Shown piece by piece: positions 24,696 to 32,741 of a DNA stretch of 64,000 bases. The notes under the pieces were generated by a model. It was not told where the DNA came from, made no database searches, and saw nothing but the letters and a program-made list of their open reading frames with translations. The stretch is from NCBI GenBank assembly GCA_964555685.1, contig CAZKTO010000005.1, positions 12,687 to 76,686 on the forward strand, written 5' to 3'. Positions within the stretch are counted from its first letter, which is position 1. Every line of letters begins with the position of its first letter. Source of the DNA: CAZKTO01 sp964555685 (GTDB taxonomy: Bacteria > Chloroflexota > Dehalococcoidia > SHYB01). The position numbers and the translations under genes were made by a program.

Positions 24696-25697
24696 CTAGC
24701 TGTACCGAATCCGGGGATCGAACCAGGCGTAGGAGAGGTCGACCAGGAGGTTGAGGATGATGAGCGCCCCGGCGAAGAAGAGGACGGCCGCCTGAATCAT
24801 CGGAATGTCGCGCTGCTCGATGGCGCGCACCGTCGCCTGGCCCAGCCCCGGCAGGCCGAAGATGAATTCGATGATGGCCAGCCCGCCGACGAGGAACCCG
24901 ACTTGCGTCCCAATGACGGTGATGACCGGGATGAAGGCGTTCTTGAGGGCGTGCCGGATGATGACGCTGCGCTCCCGCAGCCCCTTTGCCCAGGCCGTGC
25001 GAACGTAGTCCTGCCGCAGCACCTCCAGCATGGATGAGCGGAGCATCCGGGCCGTGACGGACGAGAGGCGGATGCCGATGATGAGCGCCGGGGTGATCAT
25101 GGTGAGCAGGTTCTGGCGCGGGTCGTCGAAGAAGTCCGTGTAGAAGAGGGGCGGTGCCCAGTTGAACCAGATGGCGCCCAGCATGAGCGTCATGGTCCCG
25201 ATGATGAAGTCCGGGATGGAGAGGCCGGCGATGGCGAAGATGCGCCCCGCGTAGTCGCCGATGGTGTCCTGCCGGACGGCCGAGTAGATGCCGATGGGCA
25301 GGGCGAAGAGGAGGGAGACCAGCATGCCGATGATGGCGAGCTCCAGGCTGACGGGGATGACCCTCTTGAGGACGTCGGCGATCTCCTGGCGGCCCGCGCC
25401 GAAGGACTGGCCGAAGTCGCCCTGGAAGACGCCGGAGAGCCAGGAGCCATACTGGGAGCCCCCGCCGGGATGGAAGAAAGGGAAGCCGCCATCGACGGCG
25501 ATGAGGAAGGGCTTGTCCAGGCCCAGCTCGTGGCGGATGGCGGCGAGATCCTCCTGGCTGAAGACAGCCTGGGCCTCGGCGGCGCGCTGGACGACGGCGT
25601 CGCTGGGCGCCAGACGGGTGAGGGCCGCCGCCACGACGGTCACGATGAAGAGGACTGGGATGGCGACCAACAGCCGCCGGATGATGTACCGTCGCAT
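24696..25697 (-). CDS. ABC transporter permease, DppB/OppB type
   Basis: 333 residues: MRRYIIRRLLVAIPVLFIVTVVA as helix one, a periplasmic region containing LGLDKPFLIAVDGGFPFF, then five helices. The EAA loop (YVRTAWAKGLRERSVIIRHALKN) is followed by FIFGLPGLGQATVRAIEQRD and a final DPRIRYS, all standard for the family. It forms the heterodimeric channel with the DppC-type protein 12 bases downstream. An IR with the CCCCGAC-GTCGGGG core lies in the gap after the upstream binding-protein gene. Confidence 0.9.
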   Translation of the reverse strand: MRRYIIRRLLVAIPVLFIVTVVAAALTRLAPSDAVVQRAAEAQAVFSQEDLAAIRHELGLDKPFLIAVDGGFPFFHPGGGSQYGSWLSGVFQGDFGQSFGAGRQEIADVLKRVIPVSLELAIIGMLVSLLFALPIGIYSAVRQDTIGDYAGRIFAIAGLSIPDFIIGTMTLMLGAIWFNWAPPLFYTDFFDDPRQNLLTMITPALIIGIRLSSVTARMLRSSMLEVLRQDYVRTAWAKGLRERSVIIRHALKNAFIPVITVIGTQVGFLVGGLAIIEFIFGLPGLGQATVRAIEQRDIPMIQAAVLFFAGALIILNLLVDLSYAWFDPRIRYS

Positions 25698-25778
25698 GAG
25701 TCGCGAGCCGCGCCTGGCCGGTTATGGCCTGGCCCGGCGGCCTCCTCCCGGCGACGACGTCGCCCCAGGTGCCGCGCG

Positions 25779-25794
25779 CCCCGACAGGTCGGGG
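25779..25794. repeat. CCCCGACAGGTCGGGG palindrome
   Basis: A copy of the recurrent 16-base palindrome, extended by GCG and CGC on its sides, lying between the two genes of the peptide-transport operon. Confidence 0.8.
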
Positions 25795-25883
25795 CGCTCC
25801 GTCAGGGTAGCACATCCCTGAAGCGCGAGGGAGGGGCTGCCGAGCAGCCCCTCCCATTTGGCGTAGTGGCGGTGTTCTTCGCG

Positions 25884-27884
25884 CTACCTATCGAGCCAGA
25901 TGACCTCGGCGATGTGGCCGCCCTGGTGGAAGGCCTCGCCGCCGCGGGACTGCTGGTAGGCGTTGCGGAGCCGTCCGCTATAGGTGATGAACCGGGCGCC
26001 GCTGGGCAGGACGAGGCGGCGGAGATCGGTGCTGTGCTCGATGATGAAGACCTCCCGGCTGATGGCCTTCTCGCGCTCCAGCGGCACACCCTTGCCGATC
26101 TCCTCGCCCAGGGCGATGATGCGCGGGTTGTTGAACTCGGCGAAGTTGCGCTGCTGGCCCGGGCGCAGGTCGACGATAGTCCCGGCGTTGGTGGGCAGCA
26201 CGTTGTTGAAGTACATGATCATGCTGGGGAAGTTCTGGTGCTTCTGGCCGCCCAGGAAGCCCAGGGCCGAGTAGTAGATGTTGATATCGGTGGCCTTGTT
26301 GACCTCCACGTCGATCCCGATGTTCTTCTTGAGCTGGTCGGCCACCGCGATGATCTGCTTGGTGATGACGGGGCTGTACTCGTTGTAGATGATGCTGTGC
26401 TTCTCGCCCTCCTTGTGGCCCGATTCGGCCCAGAGCCGTTTGGCGATGGCGGCATCGAAGACGAAGGGGTTGTCCTCGTCCTTGACGCCGCCGGCGCGGA
26501 TGGCCTGCTGGTAGATGGACAGCGTGGGCAGCTCGTCGAAGATGAGGCCGGAGACGTTGGTGGCCGGGATGATGGCGGCCGCGCCGTCGTGGACGCCCAG
26601 GAGGATGACGTTCCAGTCGATGGCCTTGGCCGCGGCCAGGCGGGCCTTGGGGTTGGCGAAGGGCGCGCCCTCGCCCTCGGTCTTGAAGCCGATGGAGAAG
26701 ACGCCCAGGGCCGTGAACATCTCGACGATCTGGCAGGTGGGGCAGTCGCGCCCGAAGTTGATGGCCCCGGTGGGCGTGTCAACCCCGATGGACTGGGCGC
26801 TATCCACCTGGCCCGTGATGAGGGCGGCGCGGGCCCGGGTGGCGTCCGTGATGAGGGCGATGACGTGCTTGTCGATGTAGGGCAACGCCTTGCCATCGGC
26901 GCCGTTCCGCCAGAAGGCGGGGTTGGCGATGAACTCGCCCTTCACCGCCGGGTCCCGGACCGTCAGGATGAAGGCGCTGGTGCCGACCATGCGCTTCTCG
27001 TAGTCGCCGTCCAGCTTGAAGACCTCGGGCGGGACGATCCGCGATTGGAAGTCCGTGAGCTGCTGGACGAAGAACGGGTCGGCGGTCTTGGCGACGATCA
27101 CGACGGTGTCCGGGTCGATGGCGCGGGCGCTGTCGATGTTGCTCCACTCGCCGCCGCCGGGCCTGCCCTGCGGGGTGCCATCGGGCTTGGTCAGCTTGCC
27201 GAGCCACATATCGATATTGTGGATGACGTCGGCGGCGACGAAGTCGCGGCCGTAGAGGGGCTTCAGGCGCTCGTCATAGCCGAAGGCGGTGGCCGGAGGG
27301 TTCTGCCACTTGGCGCCGGGATGCAGTTTGAAGGTCCAGGTCTTGCCATCGCTCGCCACCGACCAGGAGGTGGCCAGGTCCGGCGCGACCTGGCAGATGC
27401 CGATGTCGCCGGTCTTCTGGTTGGACGCCACCTCGCACCGGACGAGCTGGCTGTAGCCCAGGGTCGTGTGCGTCATGGAGGTGAAGGAGCGGGTGAGAAC
27501 GGGGTCGATGGAGGCGGTCCGGAAGTTGAAGGCGTAGTTGTGGGTGCCGCCGCGCTTGGGCGGGACGAGCCAGTTGGGCTGGTTCTGGATCCAGCGGAAG
27601 CCGTTGATGCGCTCGGTGATGGCGCCGGCGTTGGGAGCGGGGGTGGCCGTGGGCTGGACGACCACCGTGCGCTCGATGACGATGGGCGTGGGGGTGGGCC
27701 GCGGCGTCGCCGTCGGGGCCGGCGTGGGCGTCACGACGACGGTGCGCTCGATGATCTGGGGCGTCGGCGTGGGCGCCGGCGTTGGCTCTTCGCCGCCGCC
27801 GCACGCGGCGACGACCAGCGCCACGACGACGAAGACGAGGAACGCCGACAGGAGCTTCCGTCCAAAGACGAGTCTGCCTAGCAT
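25884..27884 (-). CDS. ABC transporter substrate-binding lipoprotein, family 5, paralogue
   Basis: 666 residues. A signal peptide (LLSAFLVFVVVALVVAAC) gives a lipobox Cys near residue 28, then a tether of repeated TPAPTPTP with two IERTVVV modules. The folded part shares long identical stretches with the protein at 21630-23633, for example NGFRWIQN-PNWLVPPKRGG, indicating a duplication. Differences lie mainly in the middle (IDPDTVVIVAKTADPFF), so the two proteins may bind different ligands for one permease. It is the first gene of the operon, with a promoter near 28019-28048. Role: capture of peptides or similar compounds outside the membrane. Confidence 0.88.
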   Translation of the reverse strand: MLGRLVFGRKLLSAFLVFVVVALVVAACGGGEEPTPAPTPTPQIIERTVVVTPTPAPTATPRPTPTPIVIERTVVVQPTATPAPNAGAITERINGFRWIQNQPNWLVPPKRGGTHNYAFNFRTASIDPVLTRSFTSMTHTTLGYSQLVRCEVASNQKTGDIGICQVAPDLATSWSVASDGKTWTFKLHPGAKWQNPPATAFGYDERLKPLYGRDFVAADVIHNIDMWLGKLTKPDGTPQGRPGGGEWSNIDSARAIDPDTVVIVAKTADPFFVQQLTDFQSRIVPPEVFKLDGDYEKRMVGTSAFILTVRDPAVKGEFIANPAFWRNGADGKALPYIDKHVIALITDATRARAALITGQVDSAQSIGVDTPTGAINFGRDCPTCQIVEMFTALGVFSIGFKTEGEGAPFANPKARLAAAKAIDWNVILLGVHDGAAAIIPATNVSGLIFDELPTLSIYQQAIRAGGVKDEDNPFVFDAAIAKRLWAESGHKEGEKHSIIYNEYSPVITKQIIAVADQLKKNIGIDVEVNKATDINIYYSALGFLGGQKHQNFPSMIMYFNNVLPTNAGTIVDLRPGQQRNFAEFNNPRIIALGEEIGKGVPLEREKAISREVFIIEHSTDLRRLVLPSGARFITYSGRLRNAYQQSRGGEAFHQGGHIAEVIWLDR

Positions 27885-27922
27885 CGCTCTCCTCCCTGTG
27901 GTTGTCCTAGCGAGTCCCGGCG

Positions 27923-27938
27923 CCCCGACGTGTCGGGG
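27923..27938. repeat. CCCCGACGTGTCGGGG palindrome in the operon leader
   Basis: Palindromic copy within the predicted untranslated leader of the first binding-protein gene, so it would be transcribed and could form a hairpin about 40 bases before the start codon. Confidence 0.8.
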
Positions 27939-28018
27939 CAGATTCCCGACGGTTCGAGCGCGGCGCCTCTGGAGCGGTCCGAAGAGGCCCCGGCGAGGCG
28001 CCGCACGGGTATTGGCGC

Positions 28019-28048
28019 ATTATAGCCCGCCCGTCAACCCAGGAACAA
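28019..28048 (-). promoter_or_regulatory. Promoter of the peptide-transport operon
   Basis: On the minus strand a -10 TATAAT (28024-28019) is preceded by 18 bases and a -35-like TTGTTC (28048-28043). The transcript would begin near 28012, leaving a leader of about 128 bases. A TTGACG nearer the -10 (28037-28032) is too close to serve as its -35. Confidence 0.55.
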
Positions 28049-28211
28049 TCTTCCGATACTGGGAGTACGATGGCTGAGCGCGCACGGATTTCGGGCGCGA
28101 GGGCGCCGCCACGGGCGTACTCCGCCGTCGCGCTATGGCCCTATGACGGGACGCGACGCGCGCGAACAGCGGTCCCGCCCAGGGCAGGTGGCGGGCCCAG
28201 GCAGGGGAAGG

Positions 28212-29441
28212 TTACCGGACGGCGCCGCTGCTCAGGCGGCTCGGCGAGCGGCTGGGGGCGCGGGGCGGAAGTGAGGGGACTGAGCCCCGCGAGGTCGTTG
28301 GCAACTGGCGGTTGATCCACGCGGTGCGAGGCAGGCTGCGGCCCAACTCTCGTTCGATCTGACGCCATTTCCGGCTATCCTCTGGCGTGATGAAGGTGAT
28401 GGCCTTGCCCTTCCTCCCCATCCGTCCCGTGCGCCCGACTCGATGGGTGAAGAGTTTCGCTGAGTCAGGCAACTCGTAGTTGATGACCCGCTCGACCCCT
28501 TCGATGTCGAGTCCCCGAGCGGCGACGTTTGTAGCCAGCAATATGGGCATACGTCCAGACCGAAAGTCCGCCATGACGCGCTCGCGAGCGTTCTGTTTCA
28601 GATTCCCTTGGAGCGCCGCCACTGGGTATCCCAGGTCTGCGAGGCGCAAGGCCAACTTGGCCACACCGTGCTTGGTCCGACCAAACACGAGGGTTGCGCC
28701 TTGGTCCCGCTTGTCGAGCAGTGTCCGCAGGGCGCCGAGTTTAGCGCCGATCTCCATTTCATAGACGACATGGAGGATCTCCGGCGGCGCCTGGTTCTCG
28801 GGGTGCACGCGAACGATGACTGGATTGCGAAGATAACGGGCCGCTACAGTCATCACCCAGGCAGGGACGGTTGCGGAGAAGAGGGCGGTCTGCCGTTGCG
28901 CCGGCGTTTGCGCCAGAATCCGCTCGACGTCAGGCGCGAACCCCTGGTCAAGCATCTCGTCGCCCTCGTCCAGGATAAAGAGGCGAAGCTCCTTCAGGGA
29001 GAGGTTGCCTTGCCGCAGATGGTCCAGCGTGCGCCCAGGCGTACCCACCACGATGTGGGCCTTTCTTAGCGCTTGACGCTCGGGGGCAAGGGAACGGCCT
29101 CCGTACAACAGGACCAGCCTGAGGTGTCGGGCGCTGGCTAGGGCGCCCACCACCCCACCGACCTGGATAGCCAGCTCCCGAGTGGGTGTAAGGACGAGCG
29201 CTTGGACGCCGCGCACAGCGGCGTCACAGAGCTCGACGAGAGGGACTCCGAACGCCAGGGTCTTGCCCGACCCAGTCCACGCCTGGCCCACGACATCTCG
29301 GCCCTCGAGAAGGGCTGGAATAGTCTGGGCTTGAATGGCGGTGGGGACCGAGATCCCCATCTCATCCACCGCGGCACGGGTGTCGGGGTGAAGTTCGAAA
29401 GACGAGAACGAATCGAAATGGGTCATCGCACTGAGGGACAT
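28212..29441 (-). CDS. DEAD-box-type RNA helicase with DEGD motif II
   Basis: 409 residues. The Q motif (MTHFDSFSSFELHPDTRAAVDEMG, then PTAIQAQTIPALL), Walker A AWTGSGKT, PTRELAIQ, TPGRTLDHL, motif II ILDEGDEMLD, motif III FSAT, and the C-terminal motifs ATNVAARGLDIEGV and HRVGRTGRMGRKG are all in order. Motif II is DEGD instead of DEAD, which keeps both acidic metal contacts. The short basic, serine-rich tail (SRSPSRLSSGAVR) resembles RhlE-type ends. The ATG at 29441 is used; an ATG at 29426 is equally possible. Probable role in RNA unwinding or ribosome assembly. Confidence 0.87.
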   Translation of the reverse strand: MSLSAMTHFDSFSSFELHPDTRAAVDEMGISVPTAIQAQTIPALLEGRDVVGQAWTGSGKTLAFGVPLVELCDAAVRGVQALVLTPTRELAIQVGGVVGALASARHLRLVLLYGGRSLAPERQALRKAHIVVGTPGRTLDHLRQGNLSLKELRLFILDEGDEMLDQGFAPDVERILAQTPAQRQTALFSATVPAWVMTVAARYLRNPVIVRVHPENQAPPEILHVVYEMEIGAKLGALRTLLDKRDQGATLVFGRTKHGVAKLALRLADLGYPVAALQGNLKQNARERVMADFRSGRMPILLATNVAARGLDIEGVERVINYELPDSAKLFTHRVGRTGRMGRKGKAITFITPEDSRKWRQIERELGRSLPRTAWINRQLPTTSRGSVPSLPPRAPSRSPSRLSSGAVR

Positions 29442-29575
29442 CCGAGCTGATTCCTTGAGTCGGAAGTTGGGACTCGTCGGTCAGCGCGGATCGTGAGAAG
29501 GGGGAACAGGAGACGGTTCTTAATCCCGTGCCGCACCCGGCCAAGATGGCGGGCTGCCGATTCATTCCACTGGAG

Positions 29576-29960
29576 CTATTCTAACAGAACCTTGATCTCC
29601 GCGCTGTACTGGGTCAGGAGATATCGGACAATACCTCCTTTCCTGGAGAGTGCTCGGCTAACCAGGTGCTTCGAGACTCGCAATGACGTTTCTTGATAGA
29701 ACTGCTCGGGGGTCTTGTAGCCCAGGGCCTGGTGGGGCCGGACGGTCTCGTAGACCTGGTTCCAGCGAAGGAGAGCAGCCTCCAGCCCGCCCAGATCGTC
29801 GGGCAGTGCTTCCACCCTTCGGCTTCGCTCAGGGCAGGCTCTGGTAAAACTCCTCCTCGTCGGTGCGGAAGCTCCCCGACGAGTCGGGGAATGGCCCCGT
29901 ATACGCTCATCGTGACACCAGCGTACTGTCCCAGCGTCCTCATGGCTGGTGTCCGATTAT
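29576..29960 (-). pseudogene. Transposase remnant (integrase-core, IS481/IS3-like C-terminus)
   Basis: The frame 29815-29576 encodes ALLRWNQVYETVRPHQALGY followed by KTPEQFYQE, the end of a DDE integrase-core transposase. Upstream, another frame gives RTDEEEFYQS, the expected preceding segment. Between them lies a 24-base CCTTCGGCTTCGCTCAGGGC-type repeat (29816-29842) that breaks the frame, and a CCCCGACGAGTCGGGG palindrome (29874-29889) replaces the sequence before that. The N-terminal half, the DDE residues and the IS ends are missing, so the gene is dead. Confidence 0.75.
29874..29889. repeat. CCCCGACGAGTCGGGG palindrome inside the transposase relic
   Basis: A copy of the recurrent palindrome, located where the transposase coding sequence stops making sense. 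Confidence 0.8.
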
Positions 29961-30140
29961 GTATCTGACCCTGCTCAGGCCCAGGCAGCAAACGAACGGC
30001 CCTCGCTGCTTGAAGGCCCACCTGTCCTCTGCCACAATGGTGCGACGCTCCTCACGCCGGAGAGGCCTCGGAGGTGTGGGTGACCGTGGGGCGTCCATGC
30101 CCACAGGGCGGGCAGTCAAATCAGTCCCAAGGAGCATGCT

Positions 30141-30956
30141 ATGGGTGAGCTGGAAGGCAAGGTTGCCATCATCACCGGCGCGGGCCGGCTGCGGGGCATC
30201 GGGCGCGCAGCCGCGGTGGCCCTGGCCCGGATGGGCGCCGACATCGTGCCCACGGGGACCGGCCGCGATCCATCGACCTACCCGCCCGACGAGCAGGCCG
30301 CCGGCTGGCGGGACATCGAGAGCACCGCGGAGCAGGTGCGGGCCCTGGGCCGTCGCGCGCTGCCCCTCGTGGGCGACGTGAGCAGGAGCGCGGACGTGGC
30401 CCGCATGGTCCAGGCCACGCTCCAGGAGTTCGGGCGCGTCGATATCCTGATCAACAACGCCGCCTTCCGCCGGGGCGAGGACCGGGTGACGGTGGACAAG
30501 TTGGATGAGGATGTCTGGAGGCGGGTGCTGGAGATCAAGGTCACGGGGGCCTTTCTCCTCTCCAAGGCCGTCGCCCCCGTCATGATCAAGCAGGGCCAGG
30601 GCGGCCGGATCATCAATATCTCGTCCATCGGCGGCAAGCGCGGTGGCGCCGAGGCGCCGGCATACTGCACGGCCAACTTCGCGCTCCAGGGCTTCACGCA
30701 GGTGCTGGCCCAGTGGCTGGCGCCCCATCGCATCTCCTGCAACGCCATCTGCCCGGGCGTGACGGACACCTCCCGTATGGACGACCTGGGCTATCCCCGC
30801 AACGAGCGCTGGCAGCAGATGCTCTCGCGCATCCCCATGCGCCGCGCCGCCACCGACGACGAGCTGGCGGGCGTCATCGCCTTCCTGTGCGCGCCAGCCG
30901 GCGAGTACATCACGGGCCAGTCCCTGAACGTGGACGGCGGCATGGTGATGTGGTGA
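30141..30956 (+). CDS. Short-chain dehydrogenase/reductase-like protein lacking the catalytic lysine
   Basis: 271 residues of classical SDR size. The cofactor loop is TGAGRLRGIG (12-21), NNAAF is the structural Asn motif (105-109), Ser162 in NISSIGG and Tyr175 stand 13 apart as in active enzymes, and CPGVTDTSRM follows. The expected YxxxK reads YCTAN, so Asn179 replaces the lysine that lowers the tyrosine pKa and binds the ribose. Activity may therefore be weak, altered or absent. The start has AAGGAGCATGCT before it. A terminator-like hairpin follows at 31037. The substrate is unknown. Confidence 0.82.
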   Translation: MGELEGKVAIITGAGRLRGIGRAAAVALARMGADIVPTGTGRDPSTYPPDEQAAGWRDIESTAEQVRALGRRALPLVGDVSRSADVARMVQATLQEFGRVDILINNAAFRRGEDRVTVDKLDEDVWRRVLEIKVTGAFLLSKAVAPVMIKQGQGGRIINISSIGGKRGGAEAPAYCTANFALQGFTQVLAQWLAPHRISCNAICPGVTDTSRMDDLGYPRNERWQQMLSRIPMRRAATDDELAGVIAFLCAPAGEYITGQSLNVDGGMVMW

Positions 30957-30967
30957 GGCGGCCCGGT

Positions 30968-30996
30968 TTGACGGAATCGGAGGGCCGTGCTAGGCT
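30968..30996 (+). promoter_or_regulatory. Candidate promoter before the DEAD-box helicase leader
   Basis: TTGACG (30968-30973), 17 bases, then TAGGCT (30991-30996). Transcription would start near 31003, upstream of the hairpin-T-run at 31037-31077 and of the helicase start at 31147. Confidence 0.5.
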
Positions 30997-31036
30997 TTGG
31001 GTGTAGATGTTACGTGCCACGACCCAACGTCAGAGC

Positions 31037-31077
31037 AAGGGGCTACCCGGATCCATTGGGGCAGCCCCTTCTTCTTT
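31037..31077 (+). terminator. Terminator-like hairpin in the leader of the DEAD-box helicase
   Basis: AAGGGGCT (31037-31044) pairs with AGCCCCTT (31063-31070); inner CCC/GGG pairs extend it, and CTTCTTT follows. It could end the SDR transcript, but the promoter at 30968-30996 puts it inside a leader, so it may act as an attenuator. Confidence 0.65.
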
Positions 31078-31146
31078 GAGGCGGCCGGGCGGGTGGACGG
31101 AAAGGGACGAATCATCGATACACCAGGGACTGCTGCGGAGGTAGGG

Positions 31147-32430
31147 GTGACGGAGAGGACCGGCGAGTGGCGGCGCCGCGGTCACAGGGCGGGCTCTCGC
31201 CGCCGTAGCGAGGGCGCCCCCGAGTCAGGGGCGCCTCCCGCGCCAGCGCCGGCGGCGTTCGAGGCCGGCGTCGCGCCCCATGAGCAGGTAGCCGGCCCGC
31301 AGCCGCGGGATCACCGATTCGGTGAGATCGAAGTTTCGGCGCCGGTGGCCCGGGCCCTTCAAGAGCTCGGCTACGTTACACCAACGGAGATTCAGCACAA
31401 GGCCGTGCCCGTGATGCTCACGGGCGTGGACCTGGTGGGCCAGGCCCAGACGGGCACCGGCAAGACGGCCGCCTTCGGCATCCCCATCGCCGAGGCGGCG
31501 GACGGGCGCCAGCGGCACACCCAGGCCATCGTGCTCACGCCGACTCGAGAGCTGGCGCAGCAGGTCGCGGACGAGATCCGGCGCATCGCCAGGTACCGGG
31601 GCGTCCAGGTGGCCACCATCTACGGCGGCCAGTCGATTCAGGGCCAGCTCGACGCGCTGGCCAGGGGCGCCCAGGTCGTCGTCGGCACGCCCGGCCGCGT
31701 CATCGACCACCTGGAACGGGGGACGCTGCGGCTGGACCGGGTCCGGATCGTCGTCCTGGACGAGGCCGACCAGATGCTGGACATCGGCTTCTTCCCGGCC
31801 ATCCGCCAGATCCTGCGGCAGACGCCCAGGGGCCGGCAGACGGCGCTCTTCGCGGCCACGGCGCCGACGCCCATCCGCAACCTCATCCACTTCTATCTGC
31901 GCGATCCCCAGTGGGTGCAGGTGGGCCCCGTGGCGGAGCCGGTGACCGAGGTCCGCCAGGTCTACTGCGAGGTGGCCCAGCGCGACAAGGCGAGAGGGCT
32001 GCTCGAGCTCCTGCGCACCCAGCGGTACGACCAGGCGCTGATCTTTCGCCGCACCCAGCTCGGTGTGGACTCCCTGGTCCTCGAGCTCCGCCGCCGCGGG
32101 CACCCCATCGAGGGGATTCACGGCTCCATGTCCCAGCAGAAGCGGGACGCCGTCATGCGCGCCTTCCGGAGCGGCGACCTCAAGCTTCTGGTGGCCACCA
32201 ACCTCGCATCCCGGGGCCTGGACATCCCGGCCGTCTCCACCGTCATCAACTACGACATCCCGGAGACCATCGAGGAGTACCTGCACCGCATCGGGCGGAC
32301 GGCGCGCATGGGGCGCAAAGGCACCGCCGTGACCTTCGTGGCCGAGTGGGACCTGGAGTTCTTCGAGGCCATCGCGCGGCACGTGGGACGCGAGAACCTC
32401 GAGCGGCTGGAGCTCTCGATCTACCGGTAG
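31147..32430 (+). CDS. DEAD-box ATP-dependent RNA helicase
   Basis: About 427 residues from a GTG at 31147 preceded by GGAGGTAGG; an earlier frame start at 30997 would lie at the transcription start and read through the hairpin. A basic, Ala/Pro-rich segment of about 55 residues precedes the Q motif (FGEIEVSAPVARALQELGY, PTEIQHKAVP). Then come AQTGTGKTAAFG, PTRELAQQV, TPGRVIDHLERG, VVLDEADQMLD, FAAT (motif III, usually SAT), ATNLASRGLDIPAV and HRIGRTARMGRKG. Likely an RNA-remodelling enzyme of ribosome assembly or cold response. The N-terminal start is uncertain. Confidence 0.85.
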   Translation: MTERTGEWRRRGHRAGSRRRSEGAPESGAPPAPAPAAFEAGVAPHEQVAGPQPRDHRFGEIEVSAPVARALQELGYVTPTEIQHKAVPVMLTGVDLVGQAQTGTGKTAAFGIPIAEAADGRQRHTQAIVLTPTRELAQQVADEIRRIARYRGVQVATIYGGQSIQGQLDALARGAQVVVGTPGRVIDHLERGTLRLDRVRIVVLDEADQMLDIGFFPAIRQILRQTPRGRQTALFAATAPTPIRNLIHFYLRDPQWVQVGPVAEPVTEVRQVYCEVAQRDKARGLLELLRTQRYDQALIFRRTQLGVDSLVLELRRRGHPIEGIHGSMSQQKRDAVMRAFRSGDLKLLVATNLASRGLDIPAVSTVINYDIPETIEEYLHRIGRTARMGRKGTAVTFVAEWDLEFFEAIARHVGRENLERLELSIYR

Positions 32431-32460
32431 GGGCCGGCTTCTTCGGGTGGTTGCGGAAGG

Positions 32461-32616
32461 ATGTTCGGCTCGCGACGGCATCTGGTCCTCCCCTTTGTCG
32501 GTGGCGTCTTCATTCTCGCCATCGGCCTGGTCTTCGAGTACACCGCCGCCATGGTCATTGGCCCCCTGCTGATGACGGGGGCCGCTGTGCCGTGGCGGCT
32601 CCTGCGCGGGATCTAG
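32461..32616 (+). CDS. Small two-helix membrane protein
   Basis: A 51-codon frame beginning ATG TTC GGC TCG CGA CGG, 30 bases after the helicase stop, with a GCGGAAGG site just before. The product starts with a basic MFGSRRH, then two hydrophobic stretches (LVLPFVGGVFILAIGLVF and AAMVIGPLLMTGAAV) separated by EYT, and ends PWRLLRGI. No family is recognised. The composition fits a genuine small inner-membrane protein rather than a chance frame, but no homologue has been checked. Confidence 0.45.
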   Translation: MFGSRRHLVLPFVGGVFILAIGLVFEYTAAMVIGPLLMTGAAVPWRLLRGI

Positions 32617-32741
32617 GGCGCCCGCGGCGTATCTTCGCCTATGCCACCTCGGCCTGGCTCCACCACCGCCTCCGTCTCATATGCACTGAACGAGTACACG
32701 CTCTCGACAGGCGGTCGCCGGCGCCGCTAGAATGGCGCGTC

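Larger units (their letters stand above)
27885..28211. other. Intergenic region between the ABC operon and a DEAD-box helicase
   Basis: 327 bases hold the operon promoter, one palindrome and the tail side of the convergent-free helicase gene. I see no gene or terminator with a T-run here. Confidence 0.6.

Noticed and set aside
27950..28015. A GTTCGAGC stretch with flanking GCGGCGCC blocks as a tRNA T-arm.
   Set aside because: No acceptor stem, anticodon arm or CCA-proximal pairing can be built around it.
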